DNA of 64,000 nt, from contig CBDIDH010000002.1 of NCBI GenBank assembly GCA_965277595.1, positions 124,001 through 188,000 of the forward strand, given 5' to 3'. A program made the position numbers and the translations under genes. Source of the stretch: CBDIDH01 sp965277595 (GTDB lineage: Bacteria; Planctomycetota; Planctomycetia; Isosphaerales; Isosphaeraceae). Below, in pieces: positions 34,628 to 44,174 of the stretch (position 1 is the stretch's first letter; each line of letters opens with the position of its first letter). The notes beneath the pieces were generated by a model, which had not been told where the DNA came from, did not search any database, and saw only the letters and a program-made list of their open reading frames with translations.

Positions 34628-35707
34628 TCAAAGAGCCGACCCGTGCCCGGCTTTCTCCAACCCTTCGACAAGCCCCTTGAGCTTGTCCAGTTGATCGCGA
34701 CGCGCCACCAGGGTGGCCCCGCCCGACTGGACAATCACCAGGTCGTCCACGCCGAGTGTGGCAATCAAGCCGCCGCCGTCGGAGACGATGATCGAGTTGG
34801 TCGTCTCGACCAGGTGGACCTGGCCCTGAATGGTATTTCCCCCGGAATCGGGCGCGACGAGAGCCGTGAGCGCTCGCCAGTCACCGACGTCGTTCCAGTC
34901 GTAAACGACTTCCATGACCCGGACGTTTCTGGCTTTTTCCATGACGGCCTTGTCGATCGGAATTCGCTCCATGAGCGGGAACTCGCGGGCGATCACCTCG
35001 GCCTCGTCGGGAGTGCCAAGGCTCGGGGCGATTCGATCCAGGGCGGCGGCGATCGCCGGCCGATGCTCGGCGAGGGCGTCGAGAATCGCGCGGGCACGCC
35101 AGAGGAAAATGCCGGCGTTCCAGGCGAATCGTCCTTCGGCCAGGAATTGCTCGGCCGTAGCGCGATCGGGTTTCTCGCGGAACTGGGTCACGCGGTGCAA
35201 CTCGATGCCTTCGGGTGCTCCCAGGCGTTCGCCGCGCTCGATGTAGCCGTAACCGGTCTCGGGTCGGGTTGGCTTGACGCCGAAGGTGACAAAGGCCGAC
35301 GGGTCGGCATCGACAACCGAGACCGCCGCATTCACCGTGCGCAGAAAGGTTTCCGGCGGCGAGATCACGTGATCGGCGGGCATGACGATCATCGTGCCGT
35401 CCGGGTCGTTCTTGGCGACGATCAGCGCCGCGAGGCCGACACAGGGGGCGGTGTCTCTCGGGCAAGGCTCGGCGACGACGTTTCGAGCGGGAACATCGGG
35501 AAGCTGCGCCCGGACGGCTTCGGCCTGGTCCGACCCGGTGATAATCAAAACCCGGCCCGGAGGGACCAGCGGGGCGACCCGCGCGACGGTCTGCTGAAGC
35601 ATCGTCGCGTCGCCGTAAAGGTTCAGCAACTGCTTGGGACGATTCCGGCGGCTCTTGGGCCAGAACCGCGTTCCGCTTCCCCCGGCCATCACGACGGCGT
35701 GCAGCAT
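34628..35707 (-). CDS. manC: Mannose-1-phosphate guanylyltransferase
   Basis: Makes GDP-mannose for envelope and exopolysaccharide sugars. It has 359 residues. The nucleotide-binding loop VVMAGGSGTRFWPKSRRN and PKQLLNL are at about residues 5-30, and other family motifs are MIVMPADHVI near 111-120, GYGYIERGE near 154 and FAWNAGIFLW near 193. The C-terminal isomerase domain of bifunctional ManC is absent. It lies between the UDPGP gene and ruvX. Confidence 0.92.
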   Translation of the reverse strand: MLHAVVMAGGSGTRFWPKSRRNRPKQLLNLYGDATMLQQTVARVAPLVPPGRVLIITGSDQAEAVRAQLPDVPARNVVAEPCPRDTAPCVGLAALIVAKNDPDGTMIVMPADHVISPPETFLRTVNAAVSVVDADPSAFVTFGVKPTRPETGYGYIERGERLGAPEGIELHRVTQFREKPDRATAEQFLAEGRFAWNAGIFLWRARAILDALAEHRPAIAAALDRIAPSLGTPDEAEVIAREFPLMERIPIDKAVMEKARNVRVMEVVYDWNDVGDWRALTALVAPDSGGNTIQGQVHLVETTNSIIVSDGGGLIATLGVDDLVIVQSGGATLVARRDQLDKLKGLVEGLEKAGHGSAL

Positions 35708-35752
35708 GGTCCCTCGAATCCTTTCCAGTCCCGCGTCAGTTCAATCCATCCA

Positions 35753-37180
35753 TCACGGAGCGATGTAAATCGGGCCTTCCACGACCAGGCCCGGCGCGAT
35801 CTTTGACTTCAATTCCGCGGCGTCGAGCGCGAACCTCGGACTGACCTCCAGCCCGAACGCCGCCGAGCCGTCCGGGCGTCGAGGCACGACCGCTCCGGCC
35901 TGTTCCAGCCAGTCAGCGAAGACGTCGCTCATTCTCTGGCGGACCGACGCGGGCGAGTCGGGTCCGGTCGCGTTCTTCAAGGGCTCAAACTCCTGCGCCC
36001 GATCGGTTTCCACGAGCGTGTAACGCTGGGCGAGCGGCAGCGCATCGAAGATGAACCGCTCAAACTTCACCGCGTTGGGCGAAGCGGGATTGACCGTCTT
36101 CCCCTCGCGATCAAGATAAGAAACCTTCTTGATGGCCCGATGAAAGGGGAGCGTCAGGTCGGAGAGTAACCGTTCGATGAACGCGACTTCCAGGAGGTGA
36201 ATTCCGATAGATCCAGCCCAGAGTTCCAGTCCTCCTTCGGGACCGCGACGCTCGGCGAGTTCGTCGGGGAGGTCGGAGTATTCGATCACCTGCGGGCGGC
36301 CGTCGACCGAGACGACCAGGCCGAGCTTCTCGTCGGGGGCGAGTTTTTCGATCACCTTGAACGACATCTCGGCGTCGGCCTGACGGTGATGGCCGAGAAA
36401 GGCCGGGTCGGCGATCTTGACGAGGGGGTTATCAACCTGGAAGTAAAAGATCGTCCGCGCGCCCAGGCGTTTCATCTCGTCGAGACAGCTCGGCAATCCG
36501 TCCGGCCCCGGCGCGGCGAGGGCATTGAGGGTGCCGCCGTGGCCGTCGGGGCTGAGCGCCAGTCGGCCTTTCTCGGCGAGGAGTATCTTGCCGGTCGCGC
36601 GGTCGACGGCGGGCATCTGCCCTTGAACGAAGAAGCGGACGTGTTCGAGGCCGAACCGGTCGTGATCGTCAAAGTAGCGGACGGTGGTTTCGTGGTTGTC
36701 GGGGCTGGTCATTACATAAAGAGGGATCGTCTTGCCAAAGCGTCGGCCGGTCGCGACAACTTTCTCGGCGTGGACCTGAAAGAGGCTGGCGGCCGAGACC
36801 GGGCCGATCGGAAAAGTCCCCTTCGGTCCTTCGAATCCGAGACGGGTCCCCAGGCCCCCCGCGACGATGACGACCGCGACTTCGCCCGCCGCGAGGGCAT
36901 CGCCACCGGCCTCGGCGACGTGTCGCTGGCTGATCCGTTCGCCGTCGGTTTGCGGAAGGCGGACGACCTCGATCGGCTTGACGCGATCGACCTCGGGCGC
37001 GGGGGGTTCGCTGATCTTGACGTGCTGGTCGATCAGGGCGTTGAGCTGCGCGAGGTCGACCGCCTCGATCTCGGCCTTGAGCGCGGAGCGCTGGGCGTCG
37101 TCGAGGTCGGCCCACCAGGCCAGAAGATGATCTTGCCCGTGACGGGCCAGGCGCCCCAGGAGCGTCGGGTCGGGGGTCAT
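35753..37180 (-). CDS. UDPGP type 1 family nucleotidyltransferase
   Basis: A 475-residue UTP-sugar pyrophosphorylase of the AGX/UAP1 type: VVIVAGGLGTRLGFEGPKG at about residues 101-119 is the L-GG-GT-LG...PKG signature, with the substrate contact LALSPDGHGG near 203 and YFQVDNPLVKIADP near 241. It probably makes UDP-GlcNAc or UDP-glucose. The long N-terminal extension upstream of ATG 37180 has no family resemblance and was not used. With manC next to it, it points to polysaccharide precursor supply. Confidence 0.9.
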   Translation of the reverse strand: MTPDPTLLGRLARHGQDHLLAWWADLDDAQRSALKAEIEAVDLAQLNALIDQHVKISEPPAPEVDRVKPIEVVRLPQTDGERISQRHVAEAGGDALAAGEVAVVIVAGGLGTRLGFEGPKGTFPIGPVSAASLFQVHAEKVVATGRRFGKTIPLYVMTSPDNHETTVRYFDDHDRFGLEHVRFFVQGQMPAVDRATGKILLAEKGRLALSPDGHGGTLNALAAPGPDGLPSCLDEMKRLGARTIFYFQVDNPLVKIADPAFLGHHRQADAEMSFKVIEKLAPDEKLGLVVSVDGRPQVIEYSDLPDELAERRGPEGGLELWAGSIGIHLLEVAFIERLLSDLTLPFHRAIKKVSYLDREGKTVNPASPNAVKFERFIFDALPLAQRYTLVETDRAQEFEPLKNATGPDSPASVRQRMSDVFADWLEQAGAVVPRRPDGSAAFGLEVSPRFALDAAELKSKIAPGLVVEGPIYIAP

Positions 37181-37275
37181 GGGCGACGAACCCTCTGCCG
37201 CGCGGGCGCGCTCCCGGTCCTGTCCCGACGGAATGGGGACCTGGGAAAAGGGGGACCCGGCGTGGCGGTCTTTCT

Positions 37276-38076
37276 TCAAAAGTTCAAGGTCAGACCATCG
37301 TAGGCCAAACCGATGCGGGGCGGCAAGGTCGACTCGACAACCTCGTGGTCAAAACCGTGCGAGATGTGCGTGAAGAAGGTCCGGCCAGGCCGAAGTTTCT
37401 CCACGACGGCCAGGGCCTCGTCGAGACAAAAGTGCGTCGGGTGCGGCTCAAACCGCAGGGCGTCGAGAATTAAAACGTCGAGACCTTCCAGCATCGGCCA
37501 GGACTCGTCGGGGATTCGATTGACGTCGGTGCAATACGCGAGGCCGCCAATCCGAAAACCGAGAATGTCGAGCCGACCGTGTTGAAGGCGGATCGGCAAG
37601 ACCGACTCGCCAAGTACGCGGAAAGGCACGCCCGGCTCAATCGTCTCGAAAACCATCTTCGGCAGAAAACCCGCGGGCAAGAAGGCGGTTCGCGCATCGA
37701 AGGCGTAGCTGAAGACCCGTCGGATCGAATCCTCGGTCGACGACTCGCAGAAGATCGGAACCGGGCCGCCCAGGTATTTCGGAAAAACCCGCGCGTCATC
37801 AAGCCCGAAAAGGTGATCCACGTGGTGATGCGTGAATGCAATCGCGTGAAGCCGTCGAATGCGTTCGCGAAGCAGTTGCAGGCGGACCTCTGGGGTCGTG
37901 TCGATGAGCAGGTTCCCGGCGGGAAGCTTGAGCAAGACGCTCGGTCGCGTCCGCTGGTTTCTCGGGTCGGTCGAGACGCAGACAGGGCAATCGCAGCCGA
38001 GGACCGGAACGCCGGTCGACGTGCCCGTTCCCAGAAAAACCAGACTTCTCGATCGATCCGACGGCTCGTCCAACAA
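37276..38076 (-). CDS. MBL-fold metallo-hydrolase (PhnP-like)
   Basis: A 266-residue phosphodiesterase-like protein. LVFLGTGTSTGVPVLGCDCPVC at about residues 12-33 and the metal motif THHHVDHLFGLDD (HxHxDH) near 93-105 identify the PhnP/YcbX-like branch, with a later LDALR and FTHISHGFDHE. The TTG at 38076 follows an AAAGGAGAGG ribosome site 8-11 bases upstream, so it is preferred to a GTG at 38196, which would add 40 residues of unlike sequence. Phosphodiester substrate unknown. Divergent from secA. Confidence 0.83.
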   Translation of the reverse strand: MLDEPSDRSRSLVFLGTGTSTGVPVLGCDCPVCVSTDPRNQRTRPSVLLKLPAGNLLIDTTPEVRLQLLRERIRRLHAIAFTHHHVDHLFGLDDARVFPKYLGGPVPIFCESSTEDSIRRVFSYAFDARTAFLPAGFLPKMVFETIEPGVPFRVLGESVLPIRLQHGRLDILGFRIGGLAYCTDVNRIPDESWPMLEGLDVLILDALRFEPHPTHFCLDEALAVVEKLRPGRTFFTHISHGFDHEVVESTLPPRIGLAYDGLTLNF

Positions 38077-38329
38077 CAGCCCGACCCTCTCCTTTTGAAC
38101 CCTCAACGATCCTTCAATGCCGAAGGGCTTGACCGTCACGGACAGAATGACTGATGACTGGCCGTCGACTTTCTTGGATTGTACGACGTCGTCCACGGTC
38201 TTGACGACGCCAGATCACTCGGGAAATCGTCGACGATCTCAAAACGAAGCCATTGAGCCGGGCGAATTTCACCGATCAGAGCGTCCCATGAACGTGAGAG
38301 GTCAGACTGCCGGACGTCCTCGGGCGACC

Positions 38330-38359
38330 TTGACGGGATGGCAGATCCTGATGTAAGAT
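38330..38359 (+). promoter_or_regulatory. Likely sigma-70-type promoter of secA
   Basis: TTGACG (38330-38335) and TAAGAT (38354-38359) are separated by 18 bases and lie 65 bases before the secA start. Each hexamer differs from consensus by one or two bases. Confidence 0.45.
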
Positions 38360-38423
38360 ATGACGGATTATCGAGTTATTGCGGCAATTCCGGTTATCGG
38401 ACGTAGGCAGGGCGAAACAGGCA

Positions 38424-41400
38424 ATGGAACTGCTCAGCGAGATTTGGGATAAGACCACCGACGCGCTGACCTCCGTTTCGGAGGGAGTGTCGACGGGCTT
38501 GATCCGTCTCTTCGGCAACTCGAACGAGCGGCAGATCCGAAGGATGCGGCCGATCGTGGCCCGGATCAACGAGCTTGAGCCGGTCATGCAGGGCCTTTCC
38601 GACGACCAGCTTCGCGACAAAACGGCCGACTTCCGCCGCCAACTGGCCGAGGGTGAGACTCTCGACTCGCTCTTGCCCGAAGCCTTCGCCGCCTGCCGCG
38701 AGTCGGGCCGCCGTTATCTCAAGATGCGGCATTATGACGTCCAGCTCATGGGCGGGATGGTCTTGCACTGGGGCAACATCGCCGAGATGGTCACCGGTGA
38801 AGGCAAGACGCTCGTCGCCACGTTGGCCGCCTACCTGAACGCCTTGCCCGCGCATGGTGTTCACGTCGTCACGGTGAACGACTACCTCGCGCGCCGGGAC
38901 GCCGAGTGGATGAGCCCCCTCTTCAGCGGCCTGGGCATGACCGTCGGCGCGATCCAGTCCGACATGGAAGCGCAGGAACGGCAAGACATCTACTCGCGCG
39001 ACATTACTTACGGCACCAACAACGAGTTCGGCTTCGATTATCTTCGCGATAACATGAAGCCAACGCGGGAGTTGCAATCGCAGGGCGAACTTTTTTACGC
39101 GATCATCGACGAGGTTGACAGTATCCTCATCGACGAGGCGCGTACCCCGCTGATCATCTCCGGTCCCGCCTTCGACGACGTCCGTAAATATGCCGAGGCC
39201 GACCGGATCGCTCGCCTTCTCAAGAAGGATGCGCACTTTGAGGTCAAGGAAAAAGAGCGGACCTGCCACCTCAACGATGAGGGCATCCGCGAGGCCGAAC
39301 GGATCGCCGGGATCGAGAGTTTTTACACGCCCGGCAACATGGAATGGCCTCACCTGATCGATAATGCGCTCAAGGCCCACTACCTTTATAAGCGCGACCG
39401 CGACTACGTCGACATGAATGGCGAGATCGTCATCGTCGACGAGTTCACCGGCCGACTCATGACGGGTCGGCAATGGTCCGACGGCCTGCACCAGGCGGTC
39501 GAGGCCAAGGAAAAGGTCAAGATCAAGGAAGAGAACCAGACGCTCGCCACGATCACCCTTCAGAACTTCTTCAAGCTCTACAAGAAGCTCTCGGGAATGA
39601 CCGGCACGGCCATGACCGAGGCCAACGAGTTCTGGAAGGTCTACAAGCTCGACGTCATCGCCATTCCCACCAATCGGCCGCTTACCAGGGTCAGCTACGC
39701 CGACACGATCTATCGAACCGATCGCGAAAAATATGGCGCGATCCTCGAAGAACTTCGCGAGATTCACGAGACGGGCCGACCGATCCTCGTCGGCACGACC
39801 TCGATCGAGAAGTCGGAAGAAATCTCCGAGATGCTCAAGTCGCACGGCATCCCGCATCAGGTTCTGAACGCCAAGTATCACGAACGCGAGGCCGAGATCG
39901 TCGCCCAGGCCGGTCGCAAAGGCGCGGTGACGATCGCCACGAACATGGCGGGGCGGGGAACCGACATCATCCTCGGCGGTAATCCTGAGTTCATGGCCTG
40001 GGCCGACTTGAAGCGGCTCACCGATGAGGACAACCGGCCGCTCTACCCGACCCGGCTCGAAGTTCCCCCCGAGGTCTGGAAAGAGGCAGTCAACCGATAC
40101 GAGCCCGAGATGAAGGTCGAGGGGCGCGAGGTCGCCGCCCACGGCGGTCTGCACATCATCGGCACCGAGCGCCACGAGAGCCGTCGAATCGATAACCAGC
40201 TTCGCGGCCGGGCCGGTCGACAGGGTGACCCGGGGTCGTCGCGCTTCTTCCTCTCGCTCGAAGACGACCTGATGCGAAAGTTCGCGGGCGAGTGGGTTTC
40301 GGCCGTTCTCACCCGGTTGGGGATGGAAGAGGGCGAGGCGATCGAGAGTAAGCTTGTTTCCCGACGCATCGAAGGGGCACAGAAGAAGGTCGAAGAGCGC
40401 AACTTTGACTCGCGTAAGAACCTTCTTGAATACGACGAGGTCATGGACGAACAGCGGAAGCGGATCTACTCGTTCCGCCAGAGGCTGCTCGACGGGTCGT
40501 CCCCCAAGGATGCGATCCTCGACATGATCGACGACCAGATCGGCGACGCCGTCGGCCGGTTCCTCGCCGACGATTACGCCGCGGCGAGCTTCGCCGAGTA
40601 CGTCGGTCAGCGCCTTGGCGTCGAGCTCTCCGCCAAGGACTTCAAGGGTATCGAGCCCGCAGACGCGTTGGAGGAAGCTCGCCAGCAGGCGGAAGGCCAG
40701 TTGACCGAGACCGTCCGCGAGGCCGTGGAAGAGAACCTCCCCTCCGACGCCGAGCCTTCGGAATGGACCTGGCTCTCGCTGGTGACCTGGGTGAACACCC
40801 GGTTCAACCTGAACCTCAAGGAAAAAGACCTCAAACGGTTTGCCACCTACAACCGTGACGATTTCGAGTTCGACCGCAACGGCCTGGAAGAATTCCTCGT
40901 CGAGAAGGCGTCCGAGGCTGTCAAGAAGGTCGACATCGAACAGGCTGTCGAATTCCTTCGCGAGGACTGGGGCCGGAAGTCCCTGGCCGGCTGGCTGCAT
41001 CACAAGTTTGGAGTCGCCGTCGAGCCCGCCGGCTGGGCTGGTCTCTCGCGAGTCGAGGTGACCTCGCGGGCTTTGGCCCTGGCGCGGAAACTCTATGGTC
41101 AGAAAGAGGCGGAGTTCCCTGTCCGCGTCGGGATGACCCGATATCTTCACGAGCGGACCCAGACGCAGGCCGCCCGGTACGACCGCGAAGGGCTCGCCGC
41201 CTGGGCCTCCGATCGTTTTCACACGCTCGTCGATCCCGACGAGTTGAACCTCAAGCTCCGCCCCGAGATCGAATCACTCCTACTTGGGGTTGCCGAGAAG
41301 CACTATCCCGGCGCCCGGCTCTCGGATGAACTCGAATCGCGGATCGACGCCACCTTTGGCCCGAAGCCAACGTCAGTCAGGCCGCTCACGCATTCTCCAG

Positions 41401-42053
41401 ACGCGCGGACGCTTGACGACCTCGCCGCCTGGGCGAGAGAAAACCTCGGCGTCGAGACGACCGGTGAGGAACTTCGTTCGCTCGGCCGCGAAGATGCGCG
41501 GGATCGCCTGGTCAATGCACTCGACGCCCGGCACAGACCCGAGATGCGCGAGATGGAGAAGGTTCTCCTGCTCCAGATCCTCGATTCGAGCTGGATGGAA
41601 CACCTCCGGGCGATGGACCACCTACGCAGCTCGGTTGGCCTTCAAGGGTATGCCCAGAAAGACCCGAAGGTCGAGTACAAGCAGGAAGGGATGAAGATTT
41701 TCGCCGAGATGTGGAGCGGCGTCTCGGACAAGGTCACCGACCTGGTCTTCCGGGTCGAGCAGTTTGATCCTGAGTTTCTCTCCTATCTAGGTGCCCGCTG
41801 GCAGCTTGACCGCGCCCAGACGATTCATCAATCGGCGCAGTCGGAACTCGCCACGGCCGCGGCCCCTCGGTCCGAGATCCAGTCTCAGCAGGATGCCGCC
41901 ATCGCGGCGAGTCAGCAGTCAGCCGAACGGAAGCAGGAACCGGTTCGCAATCTTGGCAAAAAGGTCGGTCGGAATGATCTCTGCCCCTGCGGTTCTGGTA
42001 AAAAGTACAAGGTTTGCTGCATGCGGAAGGAAGCGTCGAGCGACGTCTTCTAA
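38424..42053 (+). CDS. secA: Preprotein translocase ATPase SecA with expanded helical region
   Basis: The motor that pushes precursors through SecYEG. It has 1209 residues against about 900 in E. coli. The ATPase core is intact: MVTGEGKTLVATL (Walker A) near 120-132, IIDEVDSILIDEARTPLIIS (DEVD) near 228-247, and MAGRGTDIILGGNPEF (near 508-523). The C-terminal zinc motif CPCGSGKKYKVCC is complete. The excess length sits between residues about 720 and 1050: five repeats of about 70 residues with an LxxWxxxxF..xL pattern at about 723, 786, 854, 924 and 1000. The last merges with the canonical LLQILDSSWMEHLRAMDHLR. ATG 38424 has ACAGG upstream. Confidence 0.96.
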   Translation: MELLSEIWDKTTDALTSVSEGVSTGLIRLFGNSNERQIRRMRPIVARINELEPVMQGLSDDQLRDKTADFRRQLAEGETLDSLLPEAFAACRESGRRYLKMRHYDVQLMGGMVLHWGNIAEMVTGEGKTLVATLAAYLNALPAHGVHVVTVNDYLARRDAEWMSPLFSGLGMTVGAIQSDMEAQERQDIYSRDITYGTNNEFGFDYLRDNMKPTRELQSQGELFYAIIDEVDSILIDEARTPLIISGPAFDDVRKYAEADRIARLLKKDAHFEVKEKERTCHLNDEGIREAERIAGIESFYTPGNMEWPHLIDNALKAHYLYKRDRDYVDMNGEIVIVDEFTGRLMTGRQWSDGLHQAVEAKEKVKIKEENQTLATITLQNFFKLYKKLSGMTGTAMTEANEFWKVYKLDVIAIPTNRPLTRVSYADTIYRTDREKYGAILEELREIHETGRPILVGTTSIEKSEEISEMLKSHGIPHQVLNAKYHEREAEIVAQAGRKGAVTIATNMAGRGTDIILGGNPEFMAWADLKRLTDEDNRPLYPTRLEVPPEVWKEAVNRYEPEMKVEGREVAAHGGLHIIGTERHESRRIDNQLRGRAGRQGDPGSSRFFLSLEDDLMRKFAGEWVSAVLTRLGMEEGEAIESKLVSRRIEGAQKKVEERNFDSRKNLLEYDEVMDEQRKRIYSFRQRLLDGSSPKDAILDMIDDQIGDAVGRFLADDYAAASFAEYVGQRLGVELSAKDFKGIEPADALEEARQQAEGQLTETVREAVEENLPSDAEPSEWTWLSLVTWVNTRFNLNLKEKDLKRFATYNRDDFEFDRNGLEEFLVEKASEAVKKVDIEQAVEFLREDWGRKSLAGWLHHKFGVAVEPAGWAGLSRVEVTSRALALARKLYGQKEAEFPVRVGMTRYLHERTQTQAARYDREGLAAWASDRFHTLVDPDELNLKLRPEIESLLLGVAEKHYPGARLSDELESRIDATFGPKPTSVRPLTHSPDARTLDDLAAWARENLGVETTGEELRSLGREDARDRLVNALDARHRPEMREMEKVLLLQILDSSWMEHLRAMDHLRSSVGLQGYAQKDPKVEYKQEGMKIFAEMWSGVSDKVTDLVFRVEQFDPEFLSYLGARWQLDRAQTIHQSAQSELATAAAPRSEIQSQQDAAIAASQQSAERKQEPVRNLGKKVGRNDLCPCGSGKKYKVCCMRKEASSDVF
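40590..41490 (+). repeat. Five degenerate ~70-residue repeats inside SecA
   Basis: The units begin FAEYVGQRLGVEL, LVTWVNTRFNLNL, LAGWLHHKFGVAV, LAAWASDRFHTLV and LAAWARENLGVET at 40590, 40779, 40983, 41193 and 41421. Their spacings are 63, 68, 70 and 76 codons. The shared pattern corresponds to the single E. coli segment beginning WDIPGLQERLKNDFDLDLP. This is protein-level similarity; the DNA of the units has diverged. Confidence 0.75.
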
Positions 42054-42310
42054 GGTTGAAACGGGCTTTGACCCAAATGCGGGGAGTAAACCTGTTTCCT
42101 TCCGAAGTTGTCGGCTTCGCCGCGTTTACGATCGGGTTGGACCCTGACATCAAGCCGTCTCGACCCAACGTGAAATGGGGGTCGGGACGGTTTGTTGAGG
42201 TCAAGGCGTTTCAAAAGCCTTAAGGGCACGCGCCTTGCACAGGCTTTAGCGATTCTTCAGGATGATCGTACGCCTGATTTGGACGCGTCGGCCAGGGAAA
42301 GGATTCCCCG

Positions 42311-43636
42311 ATGCCTGTCTTGCTCAACTTGATTTACCTCGGACTCCTGTTCGTCTGCGCGCCCTGGTTGCTCTATCGATCGATTCGGTCGGGGAAATAC
42401 CGGGAGGGCTGGGCGGAGAAGTTCAAGGGCAAGGCCCCGTTACGGATCGGCGATCGCCCTTGCATCTGGTTCCATGCGGTGAGTGTCGGCGAGGTGCTGT
42501 CGCTCCGCCCGCTGGTCCGTGAGTTGGCGAGGCGGCGCCCGGGCTGGGATCTCATGGTCTCGACAACGACGCCGACCGGTCTGGCGGTCGCGCGAAGGAC
42601 ATTCCCTGAACTTGTCACGTTTTACGCGCCTCTCGATTTTAGCTGGTCCGCGCGTCGGGCCGTGGCGCGGGTCCGGCCGACGGTTCTCGCCCTCGTGGAA
42701 CTGGAACTCTGGCCGAACCTCGTCTGGACGGCCAAGCAGGCAGGGGCCCGGGTTGCGATCATCAACGGCCGGTTGAGTTTGCGGAGCCATCAAGGTTACC
42801 GACGACTTCGAGGTCCACTCGGCTCGACGCTGCGCCGCCTTGATGCCGTCGCCGCGCAGACCGAGGAATATGCCGAGCGATTCGTGGACCTGGGCATTCC
42901 TCGGCAGCGGGTTCGGGTCACTGGGTCGGTCAAGTTCGAGGGGCTGGAGAACGACCGAAACAATCCGAAGACCTTGAGGTTAAGGCGCGAGCTTGGAATC
43001 TCGCCGGCCGAGGTTGTCTTTGTCGCGGGAAGCACGATGGATGGCGAGGAGGCCGCCGCGCTCTCGGCGTATCGCGCCGCCAGAGCCGAGCATCCGGGCC
43101 TGCGATTGATTGTCGTGCCTCGCCATATCGAGCGTTTTGAACCGGTGGCGACGTGGCTCCGACAGCAGGGCGAAAGCGTTATTCGCCGGAGTGCTCCCGC
43201 CTCGACGACCCGGCAAGGGGTTCCGGGGGGTTCGCCTCCCGTGATCTTGATCGACACGATCGGCGAACTCTCCGCGGTCTGGGGCCTGGCGGACGTCGCG
43301 TATGTGGGAGGGAGCCTGAAGCCGGGGCGCGGCGGTCAGAACATGATGGAGCCGGCCGCGTTTGGGGCGTCGGTCCTCTTTGGCCCGCACACCGAGAACT
43401 TCCGCGAGACGGTTGAGCATCTGCTGTCACGAGGCGGGGCACGGCAGGTCGGCAATGCCGAGGAATTGACGTCGGCGCTGGCTGATGACCTCAACGACCC
43501 GGAATCGGCGGCGAATCGGGGAGCGGCGGGCCGGTCGTATGTGCTCGCCCAGATTGGCGCCACGGACCGGACCCTGGCCGAGCTTGACCGACTTGTTGAA
43601 CAGGCAATCACGACCGAACTGGCGAAGACGGCTTGA
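42311..43636 (+). CDS. waaA: 3-deoxy-D-manno-octulosonic-acid (Kdo) transferase
   Basis: Transfers Kdo to lipid A precursor, evidence for LPS synthesis. It has 441 residues. The N-terminus is a single membrane anchor (LIYLGLLFVCAPWLLYR), followed by the GT-B fold: HAVSVGEVLSLRPLVREL at about 55-72, VSTTTPTGLAVARRTFPE (about 82-99), ELELWPNLVW (about 129), ERFVDLGIPRQRVRVTGSVKF, then VYVGGSLKPGRGGQNMMEPA with the E and G of the donor site. ATG 42311 has AAAGGA upstream. The gene follows secA after 257 bases. Confidence 0.93.
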   Translation: MPVLLNLIYLGLLFVCAPWLLYRSIRSGKYREGWAEKFKGKAPLRIGDRPCIWFHAVSVGEVLSLRPLVRELARRRPGWDLMVSTTTPTGLAVARRTFPELVTFYAPLDFSWSARRAVARVRPTVLALVELELWPNLVWTAKQAGARVAIINGRLSLRSHQGYRRLRGPLGSTLRRLDAVAAQTEEYAERFVDLGIPRQRVRVTGSVKFEGLENDRNNPKTLRLRRELGISPAEVVFVAGSTMDGEEAAALSAYRAARAEHPGLRLIVVPRHIERFEPVATWLRQQGESVIRRSAPASTTRQGVPGGSPPVILIDTIGELSAVWGLADVAYVGGSLKPGRGGQNMMEPAAFGASVLFGPHTENFRETVEHLLSRGGARQVGNAEELTSALADDLNDPESAANRGAAGRSYVLAQIGATDRTLAELDRLVEQAITTELAKTA

Positions 43637-43787
43637 TCCGCGGCGCGGGTTCGGTTCAACTTGGCGACGACGCGACGCGAAGGCGAGACGTTCCGGGTCC
43701 GCGCGGAAAGCGACCTGGAAGACGCCAGCGCTGGGTTCCTGTGTTGTCCCGACAGGCACCCCTTTCCGAGTCAAGGAGAACCCCACC

Positions 43788-44174
43788 ATGAGCGACAACC
43801 CCACGCCCGAAGGGGCGCACCCTCAGGCCGCCTCGCAGCAAGGTCAGCAGCAAACCGAGGTCGTTGTTGATGACACCGGTGCCCTGCCGTCCTATTCCAA
43901 CTTTTGCAGGGTCACGGCAACCCCCGAGGAAGTCATTCTCGACTTCGGCCTGAATCCCCAGCCTTTCGCCACGGGCAAGCAGGAAGTCAAGGCGAACCAG
44001 CGGATTGTCATGAACTTCTACACCTCGAAGCGCCTTCTCACCGCGCTCGGGATGACGATCCAGCGCCACGAGCAGACCTTCGGCTCGATCGAACTCGACG
44101 TCCGACGTCGCGCCGGCTCCGCCCAACAGCAATTCACTCCGCAGCCCCGCGGCCCTCAGGGCGTCGTGGAATAA
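43788..44174 (+). CDS. DUF3467 family protein
   Basis: A 128-residue protein. A Gln/Thr-rich N-terminal tail (about 30 residues) is followed by NFCRVTATPEEVILDFGLNP at about 38-57 and ANQRIVMNFYTSKRLLTALGMTI near 68-90, the DUF3467 pattern of a small beta-rich domain. The C-terminus is Gln/Pro-rich. ATG 43788 is fixed by AAGGAG ten bases upstream. The function of the family is unknown. Confidence 0.83.
   Translation: MSDNPTPEGAHPQAASQQGQQQTEVVVDDTGALPSYSNFCRVTATPEEVILDFGLNPQPFATGKQEVKANQRIVMNFYTSKRLLTALGMTIQRHEQTFGSIELDVRRRAGSAQQQFTPQPRGPQGVVE

Noticed and set aside
38394..41222. 942-codon open frame on the minus strand opposite secA
   Set aside because: It is a codon-bias shadow in high-GC DNA: secA on the plus strand is certain, and the antisense protein has no family signs.
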